From NCBI RefSeq assembly GCF_014217215.1, contig NZ_CP056080.1, positions 744,001 through 808,000 on the forward strand: a DNA stretch of 64,000 bases, written 5' to 3'. Below, piece by piece: positions 24,791-35,889 of this stretch. The position numbers and the translations under genes were made by a program. Under the pieces are notes generated by a model. The model made no database searches, was not told where the DNA came from, and saw nothing but the letters and a program-made list of their open reading frames with translations. Within the stretch, counting starts at the first letter, position 1; every line of letters starts with the position of its first letter. Source of the stretch: Rothia nasimurium (lineage in GTDB: Bacteria; Actinomycetota; Actinomycetes; Actinomycetales; Micrococcaceae).

Positions 24791-26269
24791 ATGTCTACTG
24801 AAGCGCAGTCTGCACCCACCGGGCAGACCAAAGAAGAGCTCAAGCGCGGCCTCGCCAGCCGCCACCTCTCCATGATCGCCATCGGCGGCGCCATCGGCAC
24901 CGGCCTGTTCGTCGCGTCCGGCTCCACCATCGCAGAGGCAGGCCCCGGCGGCGCCCTGCTGGCCTACGCCCTCATCGGCATCATGGTGCTGCTCCTCATG
25001 CAGTCACTGGGTGAAATGGCAGCTAACCTGCCCGTTGCAGGTTCCTTCCAGACCTTCGCCTCCCGCTACGTCTCAGACTCCTTCGGCTTCGCCATGGGCT
25101 GGAACTATTGGTTCAACTGGGCCATTACCGTGGCTGCTGAGCTGGTGGCAGCCGGCGTCATTATGTCCTACTGGCTTCCGGACGTTCCCGGCTGGGTCTG
25201 GGCAGGCGTCTTCCTGGCCATCATTCTGGGTATCAACGTGCTCTCGGCCCGCTCCTACGGCGAATCAGAGTTCTGGCTGGCTACCATCAAGGTGGTCACC
25301 GTTATCGTCTTCCTGATTGCCGGTGTCGCCATGATTTTCGGTATCCTAGGCAACTACGACAACGGTTTCGCTAACTGGACCGACGGCGAAGCACCCTTCA
25401 AGGGCGGCTTCCTCTCTATCCTGGCTATCTTCATGGTCGCCGGTTTCTCCTTCCAGGGCACCGAGATGATCGGTGTTGCCGCTGGCGAATCTGAGAACCC
25501 CCGCCGCGATGTGCCCCGCGCCCTCAAGAGCGTTTTCTGGCGCATTATGCTCTTCTACATCGGTGCTATCGCTATCATCGGCACCCTGATTCCCTACACC
25601 AGCCCCAACCTGCTGCGGGCGGACGCCACCGACATCGCCTACTCACCCTTCACCATGGTCTTTGAGAACCTGGGTGTTGCTTTTGCCGCTTCGGTGATGA
25701 ATGCCGTCATTCTGACCGCGATTCTCTCGGCCGGTAACTCGGGCCTCTACGTTTCATCCCGTATGCTCTATGCCCTGGCTCTGGAAGGGCGTGCTCCCAA
25801 GATTTTTGCCCGCGTGAACTCCCGCGGTATTCCTATGCCCGCCCTGCTCATGACTGCTGCTATCGGCCTCTTCGGCTTTGTCTCTGCCGTGGTGGGCGAG
25901 GGTTCTGCCTACACCTGGCTGATTAACATCTCCGGCCTGTCGGGCTTCATCACCTGGGTGGGCGTGGCTATCTGCCACTACCGCTTCCGCCGCGCCTACG
26001 TTGCCCAGGGCAACGACGTGAACGACCTGCCCTACAAGGCCCCTCTCTTCCCCATTGGCCCTGTCGTTGCGCTGCTGATGTGCCTGCTGGTGATTGCTGG
26101 CCAGAACTACAACGCTATCTTCGCTGGCCACTGGTTCGAGGTTGTCTCGGCCTACATCGGCCTGCCCATCATTATTGGCGTGTGGCTGGCGCATAAGCTG
26201 GTGACCGGTTCAAAGACTATCCCGCTCAAGGACGTGGACGTCTCAGGCATCGAGGTCTCAGGCAAGTAA
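24791..26269 (+). CDS. APC-family amino-acid permease (LysP/AroP-like)
   Basis: A 492-residue transporter with 12 membrane segments. Typical APC signatures are RHLSMIAIGGAIGTGLFVASG in the first helix, LGEMAANLPVAGSFQTFASRYV, and the FSFQGTEMIGVAAGESENPRR segment. The sequence is closest to the LysP branch (lysine permease), but AroP and GabP are related, so lysine uptake is only probable. A nested hairpin leader sits directly upstream and a strong terminator downstream, so it is a single-gene unit possibly controlled by its leader. Confidence 0.83.
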   Translation: MSTEAQSAPTGQTKEELKRGLASRHLSMIAIGGAIGTGLFVASGSTIAEAGPGGALLAYALIGIMVLLLMQSLGEMAANLPVAGSFQTFASRYVSDSFGFAMGWNYWFNWAITVAAELVAAGVIMSYWLPDVPGWVWAGVFLAIILGINVLSARSYGESEFWLATIKVVTVIVFLIAGVAMIFGILGNYDNGFANWTDGEAPFKGGFLSILAIFMVAGFSFQGTEMIGVAAGESENPRRDVPRALKSVFWRIMLFYIGAIAIIGTLIPYTSPNLLRADATDIAYSPFTMVFENLGVAFAASVMNAVILTAILSAGNSGLYVSSRMLYALALEGRAPKIFARVNSRGIPMPALLMTAAIGLFGFVSAVVGEGSAYTWLINISGLSGFITWVGVAICHYRFRRAYVAQGNDVNDLPYKAPLFPIGPVVALLMCLLVIAGQNYNAIFAGHWFEVVSAYIGLPIIIGVWLAHKLVTGSKTIPLKDVDVSGIEVSGK

Positions 26270-26286
26270 GTTACTTGTGAGGAACA

Positions 26287-26326
26287 GGGAGGGCACCGGG
26301 GTTTTCCGGGGCCCTCCTCCCTTTTT
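26287..26326 (+). terminator. Terminator after the permease gene
   Basis: Stem GGGAGGGC paired with GCCCTCCTCCC, with an inner CCGGGG/CCGGGG-type loop region, followed by TTTTT. Confidence 0.85.
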
Positions 26327-26526
26327 CGTGTGTCTAGCTGCTTTTGACTCCGGTTTGTACCAGCCCCTGCCCACTTTGAGACTGATTTCTGGACACTGCG
26401 TGGTACAAAGTCGTCTGGTCGGGACGCGGACGTCTGTGAGCGGGGGAGGGGGGAGAGAGCCGGGCTAGAATGGTGTGGTTTGGTTTTGTTCTCTTGTACG
26501 TGTTCTGGGTTGAAAGGTGTGGCCGC

Positions 26527-27147
26527 GTGGCTAAGCTCTATTTCCGTTTTGGTGCCATGAATTCGGGTAAGTCAACTGCGCTGCTGCAGGCTGCCCATAA
26601 CTATGAGGAGCGGGGCCAGCGCGTGCTGCTGGCTAAGCCGCAGGTTGATACCAAGGGCGATGCTGAGATTGTTTCCCGCCTGGGCGTGACTCGCCAGGCT
26701 GATTTTTTGGTGGGGGCGGACGACTCGGTGCGCGAGCTCTTCCACGCTGCTGCTGAGCCTAATGCTGATGATGACCGTATGCACTGGCACCTGCCGGTCT
26801 CTTGCCTGCTGGTGGATGAGGCCCAGTTTCTGACCGCTGAGCAGGTGGATGACCTGATGCGGATTGCGGTGGTGGAGAACGTGCCGGTGATGTGTTACGG
26901 CATTCGTACGGATTTTAGGACGCGGGCCTTCCCCGGTTCTGCCCGCCTGCTGGAGATCGCCCATACCCTTGAGGAACTGAAGACTATTTGCCGGTGCGGA
27001 CGGAAGGCGCTCTTTAACGGCCGTACCGTTGATGGAAAGTTTGTTTTTGCCGGTGACCAGGTGGCCATTGACGGCGTGCATGTGGGCTACGAGTCGCTCT
27101 GCCCCACCTGCTACCTGGAGGAATCGGGCGGCAAACTTTACCAGTAG
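26527..27147 (+). CDS. tdk: Thymidine kinase (type II)
   Basis: A 206-residue type II thymidine kinase that phosphorylates thymidine to dTMP with ATP in the salvage pathway. It shows the P-loop GAMNSGKST near residue 8, LLVDEAQFLT (catalytic Glu) near residue 97, the lasso-like R..AFPGSARLLEIA segment and a zinc site formed by CRC and CPTC cysteines. The GTG at 26527 is preferred (GAAAGG about 9 nt upstream, normal N-terminus); the frame is open from 26470, but those residues are not family-like. Confidence 0.92.
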   Translation: MAKLYFRFGAMNSGKSTALLQAAHNYEERGQRVLLAKPQVDTKGDAEIVSRLGVTRQADFLVGADDSVRELFHAAAEPNADDDRMHWHLPVSCLLVDEAQFLTAEQVDDLMRIAVVENVPVMCYGIRTDFRTRAFPGSARLLEIAHTLEELKTICRCGRKALFNGRTVDGKFVFAGDQVAIDGVHVGYESLCPTCYLEESGGKLYQ

Positions 27148-27240
27148 CTCCCACTTTACCGGGTAGCTGCGAATACATTTCCCTTGAAGGGCAGCTCAAT
27201 AATAAGTATTCTTGGTTTAAGCTGTATTCAAGGAGGAATA

Positions 27241-27903
27241 ATGAAGCTTCGCTCTTTTTTACTGCTACCTGTGCTCACGCTTTCTCTGGTTGCTTGCGGT
27301 GCAGACTCCCAGGCTGAAAGCTCGGGAGAACCCGATATTTCTGAGCAGGCAACGACCTCATCGACTGCTACCTCCACTGGTGAAGAAAACTCTTCCCCAT
27401 CTGCTCACACTTCGGCCGTTCCAACTTCTGCAGCTTCGCCGACATCATCGTTATCATCACCCAACCAGGTGCAAAATGATAGGGTGGAGCTCACTCGCTT
27501 TTACCCTGTATCTGAGCAGATCGCTGCTGATGGGAAAGTCGGTATTCTGACTACTCCTACAGGCAATATTGGTTGCGATATTTGGGCAGCCGATGGTATC
27601 GCTGCTTGCGGTGTGAAGTCTTATTTTGATGAGGGTAAATACTCTAATGATTCTGGGATTGGCTCAAGCTGGGTCTTTGCCCTGGGGGATGATGTTTCTG
27701 AGGTCGAGATTGCTCCGCGTGGGGACGCCATGTTCTTCATGATGGGCCAGCAAGAAGGGCACCCTCCCCAGGTGCTCGAGTATGGCACCAGTGTGCAGTA
27801 TGGAACGGTTGAGTGTACTTCGGAGATAGAAGCTCTCACCTGCTCCAATACTGCAACGGGCAGAGGTGTCACGATGAGCGCTGAGGGCTACACTACCTTC
27901 TGA
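27241..27903 (+). CDS. Secreted lipoprotein of unknown function
   Basis: A 220-residue protein with a signal peptide and lipobox (LTLSLVAC), then a Ser/Thr-rich linker to about residue 75. The C-terminal domain contains four Cys residues (in GNIGCDIW, GIAACGVKS, TVECTSE and LTCSN) that could form two disulfides outside the cell. I do not recognise the domain. A strong ribosome site AAGGAGGAATA precedes the ATG. Codons are more A/T-rich than in neighbouring housekeeping genes, marking the start of an accessory patch. Confidence 0.65.
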   Translation: MKLRSFLLLPVLTLSLVACGADSQAESSGEPDISEQATTSSTATSTGEENSSPSAHTSAVPTSAASPTSSLSSPNQVQNDRVELTRFYPVSEQIAADGKVGILTTPTGNIGCDIWAADGIAACGVKSYFDEGKYSNDSGIGSSWVFALGDDVSEVEIAPRGDAMFFMMGQQEGHPPQVLEYGTSVQYGTVECTSEIEALTCSNTATGRGVTMSAEGYTTF

Positions 27904-28103
27904 TGTCTCAGTAGTGAATGTCGTATAGAGGGTGTTGCGTTTCGCTGTGAGATTGATGTATATTGATTTCCACGATTCAGAAGACCAACGATAAGCCCTT
28001 TGACTTGTTGGCTGGCAACCGCCTGACGCAGACGGTGCCCTCAAAGGAAAATCGGTCGCCCACCAAAAGGTGCGGTGAAAGCGCGATTATGAGGAGGCCC
28101 GCT

Positions 28104-28559
28104 GTGGTTTCATTCTTTTCTTTTTCTAAGTCATCAGCTTCGTCAAAAGTTTCTTCAGGTTCTTCACACGCTAGCCAGCAGGACAATGCTGCGCCTCGGC
28201 AGCGGTGTATCTTGCACTCGGCGGGGCATGGAATTGTCCCGGCAGTTGGCATCAATGCTTCGAAGATGACCTGGCAGGAAGCTACGATTATGGCTGTTCG
28301 TGGTACTCACGTGCAACTGAAAATCAATGGGCAGAGCCGGAATTTCTGGAATCATGATTCTGCTCGTCTCTTTGAGTTCCTCGGCGCGACGGACGGCCAG
28401 GTGCGCGACGCATCGGGTGAGAGAAAGGACGCGGGTGCCCCCGTTCTTCTATGGAATGAGGAGCACCAGCTGCTTGGGTTGCGAGATGGAAAGATCTTTT
28501 CTTTAAGCCATCTTTCACCTGAACCCTTGACTGCTTGCGTTACCGCTGAAAACCGCTAA
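28104..28559 (+). CDS. Hypothetical protein
   Basis: A protein of 151 residues in an open frame. I place the start at the GTG at 28104 because GAGGAGG lies 6 nt upstream; in-frame ATGs at 28089 and 27963 lack such a site. It begins with a short Phe/Ser-rich stretch, then a hydrophilic domain with MTWQEATIMAVRGTHVQLKINGQSRNFWNHD and a later VLLWNEEHQLLGLRDGK strand pair, which suggests a small beta-rich fold. No family is recognised and there is no signal peptide or membrane helix. It sits in the A+T-richer accessory patch and is followed by a terminator. Confidence 0.5.
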   Translation: MVSFFSFSKSSASSKVSSGSSHASQQDNAAPRQRCILHSAGHGIVPAVGINASKMTWQEATIMAVRGTHVQLKINGQSRNFWNHDSARLFEFLGATDGQVRDASGERKDAGAPVLLWNEEHQLLGLRDGKIFSLSHLSPEPLTACVTAENR

Positions 28560-28577
28560 CCGAGAGTATAGATAAGG

Positions 28578-28613
28578 AGTCGGCTACAGACTAAATCTGT
28601 AGTCGATCTTTTT
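28578..28613 (+). terminator. Terminator after the hypothetical gene
   Basis: Stem CGGCTACAGA/TCTGTAGTCG (one wobble) with a 5-nt loop, followed by ATCTTTTTATT. Confidence 0.85.
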
Positions 28614-28693
28614 ATTCAAGTATCAGATAAAATCCATCGTTAGACTGATAAACCCAAGGAATAAAATTTTCTTTAGAAAATATTGTAGTAGGT

Positions 28694-29147
28694 ATGAAGG
28701 TTTCTATTCTTGGCGCCGGTAAGCTTGGCACGGCTCTTGCCCGTCTTTCTGTTGCTGCTAGCCATGAGACGCTGATTTATGCTCGTCCTAAACCACTTCT
28801 GGATATTATCCTGGGTTCTCTGGTGCCAGAGGCTCGTTTGGTGAACTTTGATGAGGCGCTGAGCGCTGATGCGGTGATTGTTGCTTTACCTCGTACCGCC
28901 TTGCCGAGCTTCGACTTTTCGACCGCTCGAGGGCTGATAGTAGATGCAATGAACCCCTGGGAGGCTGCGGGCACGGGCGGTACTGAGGCTGACTTACCGG
29001 GTGTGCAGGCGCCTGTGGTTCGCACGCTCAACCATATTGCCTATGATGATTTGACTTCTGACAGCCGGGTTTTGACCCCCCCACGCTCTACCGCGTGCTG
29101 TTGCAGTGATTGACGCGGGGCAGGGGGATAAGGCACTGGTAGCCTAA
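28694..29147 (+). pseudogene. Frameshifted, truncated Rossmann-fold oxidoreductase (F420-reductase-like)
   Basis: The frame opens with MKVSILGAGKLGTALARL, a GxGxxG nucleotide-binding motif, and continues with VIVALPRTALPSF and VDAMNPW as in NADPH-dependent F420 reductase-like proteins. After SDSRVLTPP, at a run of seven C near 29079-29085, the original frame becomes meaningless and stops at 29113. The next frame resumes a family-like end, ALPRAVAVIDAGQGDKALVA, and stops at 29147. Even rejoined, the product (about 150 residues) lacks the last roughly 50 residues usual for the family. Either the gene is decaying or the C-run is a sequencing error or phase-variable tract. Confidence 0.65.
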
Positions 29148-29182
29148 ATGCATTTATTTCCCTACAATCTGGAGGGGGTTCC

Positions 29183-29701
29183 ATGCCAGATCTAATATTG
29201 CGTCCTCTTGCTTTATCCGATTGTGAGCAGGCGACTCGTGCGCATCAGCTTCTCTTGGAGCGTGATAACTTTGATTTTCTTCAGGGCGATCCTGTGGATT
29301 TTCCTGCGGTTCTTGAGAAGCATAGCCGGTTAGCTTCGGGTGAAGATATGCCGGAAGGATACGTGCGTTCTGAGCTACTAGTTGCAGAGTATGAGGGGCG
29401 TACTGTGGGCAGGACATCAATCCGGTATGAGTTGACGGATTTTCTGATGGTTGTCGGCGGGCACGTTGGGTATGCTGTGCTTCCAGACGAGCGAAGACAA
29501 GGGTTTGCCGGGAAAATTTTGAGACTAAGTTTAAATCGTCTACGTGCAGCTGGAGTTTGTAAGGTATTGGTGACCTGTGATGAGAGCAACCTGGCTTCCC
29601 GTCGTACTATTGAGGGAGCTGGTGGTGTTTTGGAGAATACCCATACCACATCAGATGGCAAGGTAAAGTTGCGGTTTTGGATTGATAATTCAAACGTGTG
29701 A
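29183..29701 (+). CDS. GNAT-family N-acetyltransferase
   Basis: A 172-residue acetyltransferase. The acetyl-CoA-binding core is VGYAVLPDERRQGFAGKILRLSLNRLR (near residues 94-120), followed by VLVTCDESNLASRRTIEGAGG, the usual beta5-alpha4 segment of RimI/RimL-like proteins. The substrate is unknown. A strong GGAGGG site precedes the ATG. Its A/T-richer codon use groups it with the three preceding genes. A bidirectional terminator follows. Confidence 0.82.
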   Translation: MPDLILRPLALSDCEQATRAHQLLLERDNFDFLQGDPVDFPAVLEKHSRLASGEDMPEGYVRSELLVAEYEGRTVGRTSIRYELTDFLMVVGGHVGYAVLPDERRQGFAGKILRLSLNRLRAAGVCKVLVTCDESNLASRRTIEGAGGVLENTHTTSDGKVKLRFWIDNSNV

Positions 29702-29753
29702 AAAATATCTGACTAAACAGCAGACTGTGTTGGCTGAGATTACAGCTGATCAT

Positions 29754-29793
29754 AAAAAGGCTCCGTAGGTAGTAAAACCTACGGAGCCTTTTT
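29754..29793. terminator. Bidirectional terminator between GNAT gene and icd
   Basis: A perfect 17-bp stem AAAAAGGCTCCGTAGGT/ACCTACGGAGCCTTTTT with a 6-nt loop; A and T runs flank both sides. It lies between convergent genes. Confidence 0.92.
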
Positions 29794-29811
29794 GGGAGGG
29801 AGGGAGGAATA

Positions 29812-32067
<2,256 letters not shown>

Positions 32068-32147
32068 TCATTTCCAAGAATACAACGATGTGCCTGCGCT
32101 CACTAAATATGAGGGGTCTGTGTGACAAGATAAATCGGCTACTGAGA

Positions 32148-32153
32148 TAGGGT
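32148..32153 (+). promoter_or_regulatory. Putative -10 box (TAGGGT) for a Nudix gene
   Basis: TAGGGT ends 7 nt before the ATG at 32161, a leaderless arrangement. Confidence 0.45.
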
Positions 32154-32160
32154 TGCTGAT

Positions 32161-32628
32161 ATGAGCACCGCTACTTCAGCCCCGATTATTGTTTCTGCAC
32201 TTGTCATTCGTAATTCCTTGGGTGAGGTCCTCACCGTCCGCAAACACGGCACCACAGGGTTCATGCTCCCCGGTGGTAAACCTGAGCCGGGTGAAACTGC
32301 CGAAGAAACCGCCCGTCGTGAAGCTGCCGAAGAGCTGGGTCTTATTCTCGATAGCTATTCCTTGATGAACCTGGGCACCTACCAGGCGGTGGCCCTCAAC
32401 GAGCCGGGGCGAACCGTCCGCGCCCATGTTTATCTTTTGGTAACCGCCGGGGGTGTCGCTGGCCTAGACCAGGCCGCACCCAGCGCTGAAATTGAGGAAA
32501 TTAGGTGGGTTCACCCCGACCCTGCGCGCAATGACCACAGCAATCAGGCCCCACTGAATACTCAGCATATTTTCCCGCTGCTCACCGGCGATGATTTTGA
32601 GGACGCGGACGCGCTACCGTCCCGATAG
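32161..32628 (+). CDS. Nudix hydrolase
   Basis: A 155-residue protein with a complete Nudix box near residues 37-59 (GGKPEPGE, then REAAEELG), in a MutT-like fold with LTVRKHGTTGFMLPGGK before it. It hydrolyses a nucleoside diphosphate derivative of unknown identity; no extra domain is present. It is divergent from icd by 126 nt and lies 23 nt upstream of the S9 peptidase gene, which has its own -10-like box. Confidence 0.88.
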   Translation: MSTATSAPIIVSALVIRNSLGEVLTVRKHGTTGFMLPGGKPEPGETAEETARREAAEELGLILDSYSLMNLGTYQAVALNEPGRTVRAHVYLLVTAGGVAGLDQAAPSAEIEEIRWVHPDPARNDHSNQAPLNTQHIFPLLTGDDFEDADALPSR

Positions 32629-32638
32629 GTGCCGGTGA

Positions 32639-32644
32639 TACCGT
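32639..32644 (+). promoter_or_regulatory. Putative -10 box (TACCGT) for the S9 peptidase gene
   Basis: TACCGT ends 7 nt before the ATG at 32652, suggesting a separate leaderless transcript in addition to read-through from the Nudix gene. Confidence 0.4.
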
Positions 32645-32651
32645 AGAACCT

Positions 32652-34655
32652 ATGACTGATACCACACTCCAAGAAAAAGACCAGCAGAAAAATGCTGCCT
32701 ACCTCAAGCAGCTCATTGAACACCCCCGCATGGTCGGGCTGGCAGCGGGGCGCACTGGCGCGCCCGTGCTCACTGTCAACACCCTGAACAAGGACGGCGC
32801 AAAGTGGCGCCCCCGCCTCTGGGCCCTTCCCACAGGGCAGGAGGGCAAGCCCTACCCGCTGACGGCACCAGAGTCGGGCGCCTCCGTCCTTACCGTTACA
32901 GATGAGGGGCACATCTACCTGACCCTGGGCAAGGACGTTGACGAAGCCGACTCCAAGAGCCTCAAAGGCGTTTACCGCCTACCTGAGCACGGCGAACCCG
33001 AACTCATTTTCACCCACCCCGGCGGCGTGGACGCCCTCGCGGTACGCCAGCGCGATGAAACCACCCGCTACATCTACAGCGCCAAAGCCCACCGGGGCAG
33101 CCTCGAAGAGCAGGCCAAGACCCTCGACGAACGCGAGAAAACCGCCACCTCCGGTGTGCTCTACACCGAATTCCCCACCCGCTTCTGGGACCACGACTTA
33201 GGCACCGGCGTCCGCGCCCTCTATGTTAAGGACGGGGACGGTGAACCCCGCCGTATCGCCCTACCCGGCGACCGCGCAGAACTTGCCGGCTTCGAAGTCT
33301 GCCCCACCGGCGACCGCGTCGCTATCACCCTGCATACCAAGGCCCGCGGCATCCACCAGCGCTACAGCACCTGGTTGCTTGATCTCAACGGCGAGAAAGA
33401 ACCCCAGCTGCTGGCCGAAGCGACCGAAACTCATGACTACTCAGCCGGTGCTTTTACCCCGGACGGCAGCGGCCTGGCTATCACCGAGGTGCGCCGCTGG
33501 TTGCCCGGCCAGTCCATCAAGGTCAACGCCAGCCACTACAGCTTCGAGACCGGCCAGCTGACCGAGCTCTCCCGCGACGTCGACCGCTGGGCGGGTGATA
33601 TCGTATGGATTGATAGCACCCGCTACGCCTTCGTCACCGACCACCTGGGGGCTACCGCCATCTTCACCGGCAGCCTCGGCGGTGCTACCCGCGTACTGGT
33701 TGAGGACGGCGCCAGCCACTTTTCAGCCCTGGCCTATAACGAAGGGGCCCTCATTGCCCTGCGCGATGCCCACCAGCACTCGGCCTACCCCGTCCGTATC
33801 GATATTGAAACCGGCGACGTAACCCGCCTGGCTTCGCCGATCGAAGAGCTGCGCGCTCCGGGCCGCTTCGAGCGCCTGAGCTCCACCGCAGCTGACGGCA
33901 CCGAGTTCACCTCCTTCCTTGCCCTGCCCGAAAAGGAGGCTGACGACCCCCTGCCCCTGCTCGTCTTTGCGCACGGCGGCCCCTGGGGGTCCTGGAACTC
34001 CTGGACCTACCGCTGGAACCCCTGGGCCTTCACCGAAGCTGGCTACGCCGTGCTCATGCCCGACCCCGCGATTTCCACCGGCTACGGCCAGCACATGCTC
34101 GACCGAGGCGGCGACGACCTGGGGGGCACTCCCTACACCGATATTATGCAGGTGGTCGAAGAGACTGCCGCCCGCGACGATATCCAGGGCGATAACGTGG
34201 CCTTCTCAGGCGGCTCCTACGGCGGGTTTATGACCAACTGGGTGGCAGGACGCGCGGGCACCCGCTTTAAGTGCTACGTCACCCACGCCTCAATCTGGGA
34301 CTACAACACCATGTACTACCTTTCAGATAACGGTGCCTGGCACGAATGGAAGGTCGAGTTCGGGGGAGAGGGTGATAGCATCTCGCCGCGTCATCGTGCC
34401 GCCGATATCGCGGCTCCTATGCTGGTGATTCACGGCGACAAGGACTACCGCGTGCCCATCGGTCAGGCCCACCACCTCTGGGCTGACCTACAGCGCCACT
34501 CCCCGGAGCTAGGGCACAAGTACCTCTACTTCCCCGATGAAGGGCACTGGATCCTGAAACCTGGCAACTCCCGCCTCTGGTACCAGGTCTTCACAGCCTG
34601 GTTAAATCAGCACCTCCTGGGCCAAGAGTTCAAGGCTCCTGAGATTCTGGGATAG
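32652..34655 (+). CDS. S9-family prolyl oligopeptidase-type serine peptidase
   Basis: A 667-residue cytoplasmic peptidase. Residues about 30-400 form a beta-propeller-like region; the C-terminal alpha/beta-hydrolase domain carries the catalytic Ser in GGSYGGFMTNW (near residue 520), Asp in VIHGDKDYRVP and His in PDEGHWI. The FAHGGPWGSWNSWTYRWNPW oxyanion region is typical of acylaminoacyl peptidase-like S9C enzymes. It cleaves small peptides at an unknown preferred site. There is no signal peptide. It converges on the DUF805 gene, 6 nt away. Confidence 0.9.
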   Translation: MTDTTLQEKDQQKNAAYLKQLIEHPRMVGLAAGRTGAPVLTVNTLNKDGAKWRPRLWALPTGQEGKPYPLTAPESGASVLTVTDEGHIYLTLGKDVDEADSKSLKGVYRLPEHGEPELIFTHPGGVDALAVRQRDETTRYIYSAKAHRGSLEEQAKTLDEREKTATSGVLYTEFPTRFWDHDLGTGVRALYVKDGDGEPRRIALPGDRAELAGFEVCPTGDRVAITLHTKARGIHQRYSTWLLDLNGEKEPQLLAEATETHDYSAGAFTPDGSGLAITEVRRWLPGQSIKVNASHYSFETGQLTELSRDVDRWAGDIVWIDSTRYAFVTDHLGATAIFTGSLGGATRVLVEDGASHFSALAYNEGALIALRDAHQHSAYPVRIDIETGDVTRLASPIEELRAPGRFERLSSTAADGTEFTSFLALPEKEADDPLPLLVFAHGGPWGSWNSWTYRWNPWAFTEAGYAVLMPDPAISTGYGQHMLDRGGDDLGGTPYTDIMQVVEETAARDDIQGDNVAFSGGSYGGFMTNWVAGRAGTRFKCYVTHASIWDYNTMYYLSDNGAWHEWKVEFGGEGDSISPRHRAADIAAPMLVIHGDKDYRVPIGQAHHLWADLQRHSPELGHKYLYFPDEGHWILKPGNSRLWYQVFTAWLNQHLLGQEFKAPEILG

Positions 34656-34661
34656 AGAGTT

Positions 34662-35096
34662 CTAAAAGTCAGCCTTGCCTGTTGCCATGTTCCGCCGTCT
34701 TCTGATGAGGGAGACGGCGGGGCCAATATTAACCACAATCCATAGAGGGTTTGTTATCACAAGCAGCATAAATACTGTGCGTAACAGTGAAGAGGCGTTT
34801 TCTGGCAGGGTGAGATAGTTGAGCCAAATAGTGGCACCAAAATATAGCACGGTACCTGCTGCTAGATAGAGCAGTGCCCACCAGAATTCGCTGGCAGATG
34901 CTTGCCCTTTAGCATTCCAGTAGTGTCGATAAAAAAGGCGTACAGCGCCTGCAAAGCCTACGTTCTGAGCAACCGCTGGGGCGCGGCGTTCGTCCGGGTA
35001 TGCTTCATCGTCGAAGCCGTCTAGGTTAAGAGCCTCGGGAGTATCTTCCAGGGGCTCTTCGTGGTGGATATAGCGAGTAGGCTTGTGCTCAGACAT
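34662..35096 (-). CDS. DUF805-family membrane protein
   Basis: A 144-residue protein with an acidic N-terminal tail followed by LFYRHYWNAKGQASASEFWWALL (near residues 58-80), a diagnostic DUF805 motif, and two or three membrane helices (about 75-97, 108-132) ending in a basic RRRRN cluster. The function of the family is unknown. The start is the ATG at 35096, 7 nt after a -10-like TATTGT. Confidence 0.78.
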   Translation of the reverse strand: MSEHKPTRYIHHEEPLEDTPEALNLDGFDDEAYPDERRAPAVAQNVGFAGAVRLFYRHYWNAKGQASASEFWWALLYLAAGTVLYFGATIWLNYLTLPENASSLLRTVFMLLVITNPLWIVVNIGPAVSLIRRRRNMATGKADF

Positions 35097-35103
35097 ACCT
35101 CTA

Positions 35104-35109
35104 ACAATA
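35104..35109 (-). promoter_or_regulatory. Putative -10 box (TATTGT) for the DUF805 gene
   Basis: On the minus strand TATTGT ends 7 nt before the ATG at 35096 (leaderless arrangement). It lies in the 34-nt divergent gap with pcp. Confidence 0.4.
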
Positions 35110-35130
35110 CCTAAACTGCAGGAGCCGACG

Positions 35131-35808
35131 ATGACCACCCTTCTGCTCACCTATTTTGGCCCCTTTGAAGGGGTACCTATCAATCCCAGCCAGGCGGTAG
35201 CATTTGGGGCGCAGGAAGCTCTGGCGATCTCGTCTCCACATCTCACTGTTGAGGTGCATGAACTACCAGTGGAGTTCACCGAATCAAGCCGGGTGCTGGG
35301 CGAGCTCTTAGAGCGCATTAAGCCTGAGCTAGCTATAAGTCTTGGCGTTGCGGCTGGCCGCGATAAGGTCAGCCTGGAACGCGTTGGTATCAATCTCGAC
35401 TCTGCTCGTATTCCAGATAATTCCGGTACCCAGATTATCGACCAGCCCATCCGTGGCGATGGCCCCGATGCCTACTTCTCTACCCTGCCTACTCGAGTAA
35501 TTTTTGAGCAGTTAGCTGCCCAGCAACTGCCCGTAGAGCTGTCGTACACCGCCGGAACTTTTGTGTGTAACCATGTTTTTTACGAGCTTATGCACGCAAC
35601 CAAAGGGGTAATACCGGCGGGCTTCGTCCATATTCCCCTCACACACGTAGAAGCCGGTGGGGGAGCGGACGCCGCACCCGAGCGTCCGTCTGTCACGGCA
35701 AGTGTGGACGCTGGGGGAGTCGAAAGAGGAAGCCTGCCTACCCTGCCTGAGTCCCAGGTCATCAGAATTATTGAGCAGGCCGTACTTACCACGCTTGCCC
35801 AGCTTTAA
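35131..35808 (+). CDS. pcp: Pyroglutamyl-peptidase I
   Basis: A 225-residue C15 cysteine peptidase that removes N-terminal pyroglutamate from peptides. The catalytic residues are recognisable: Glu in GRDKVSLERVGIN, Cys in YTAGTFVCNHVFY and His in GFVHIPLTH. The opening TYFGPFEGVPINPSQAV differs from the usual TGFEPFGG..NPS but keeps the pattern. A C-terminal Gly/Ala-rich stretch (about residues 172-205) before the last helix looks like a small insertion. The ATG at 35131 has GGAG upstream. A terminator and then structured element copy A follow. Confidence 0.9.
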   Translation: MTTLLLTYFGPFEGVPINPSQAVAFGAQEALAISSPHLTVEVHELPVEFTESSRVLGELLERIKPELAISLGVAAGRDKVSLERVGINLDSARIPDNSGTQIIDQPIRGDGPDAYFSTLPTRVIFEQLAAQQLPVELSYTAGTFVCNHVFYELMHATKGVIPAGFVHIPLTHVEAGGGADAAPERPSVTASVDAGGVERGSLPTLPESQVIRIIEQAVLTTLAQL

Positions 35809-35815
35809 CGCAAGG

Positions 35816-35845
35816 ACCCCGGTAACTGACGAAGTTACCGGGGTT
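35816..35845 (+). terminator. Terminator after pcp
   Basis: A 12-bp stem ACCCCGGTAACT/AGTTACCGGGGT with a 5-nt loop, then TT. It precedes structured element copy A, so that element is not the pcp terminator. Confidence 0.8.
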
Positions 35846-35889
35846 ATGCTTAGTAGGCTTTGCGTACCCAATCGAAAGCAGCATGTCTC

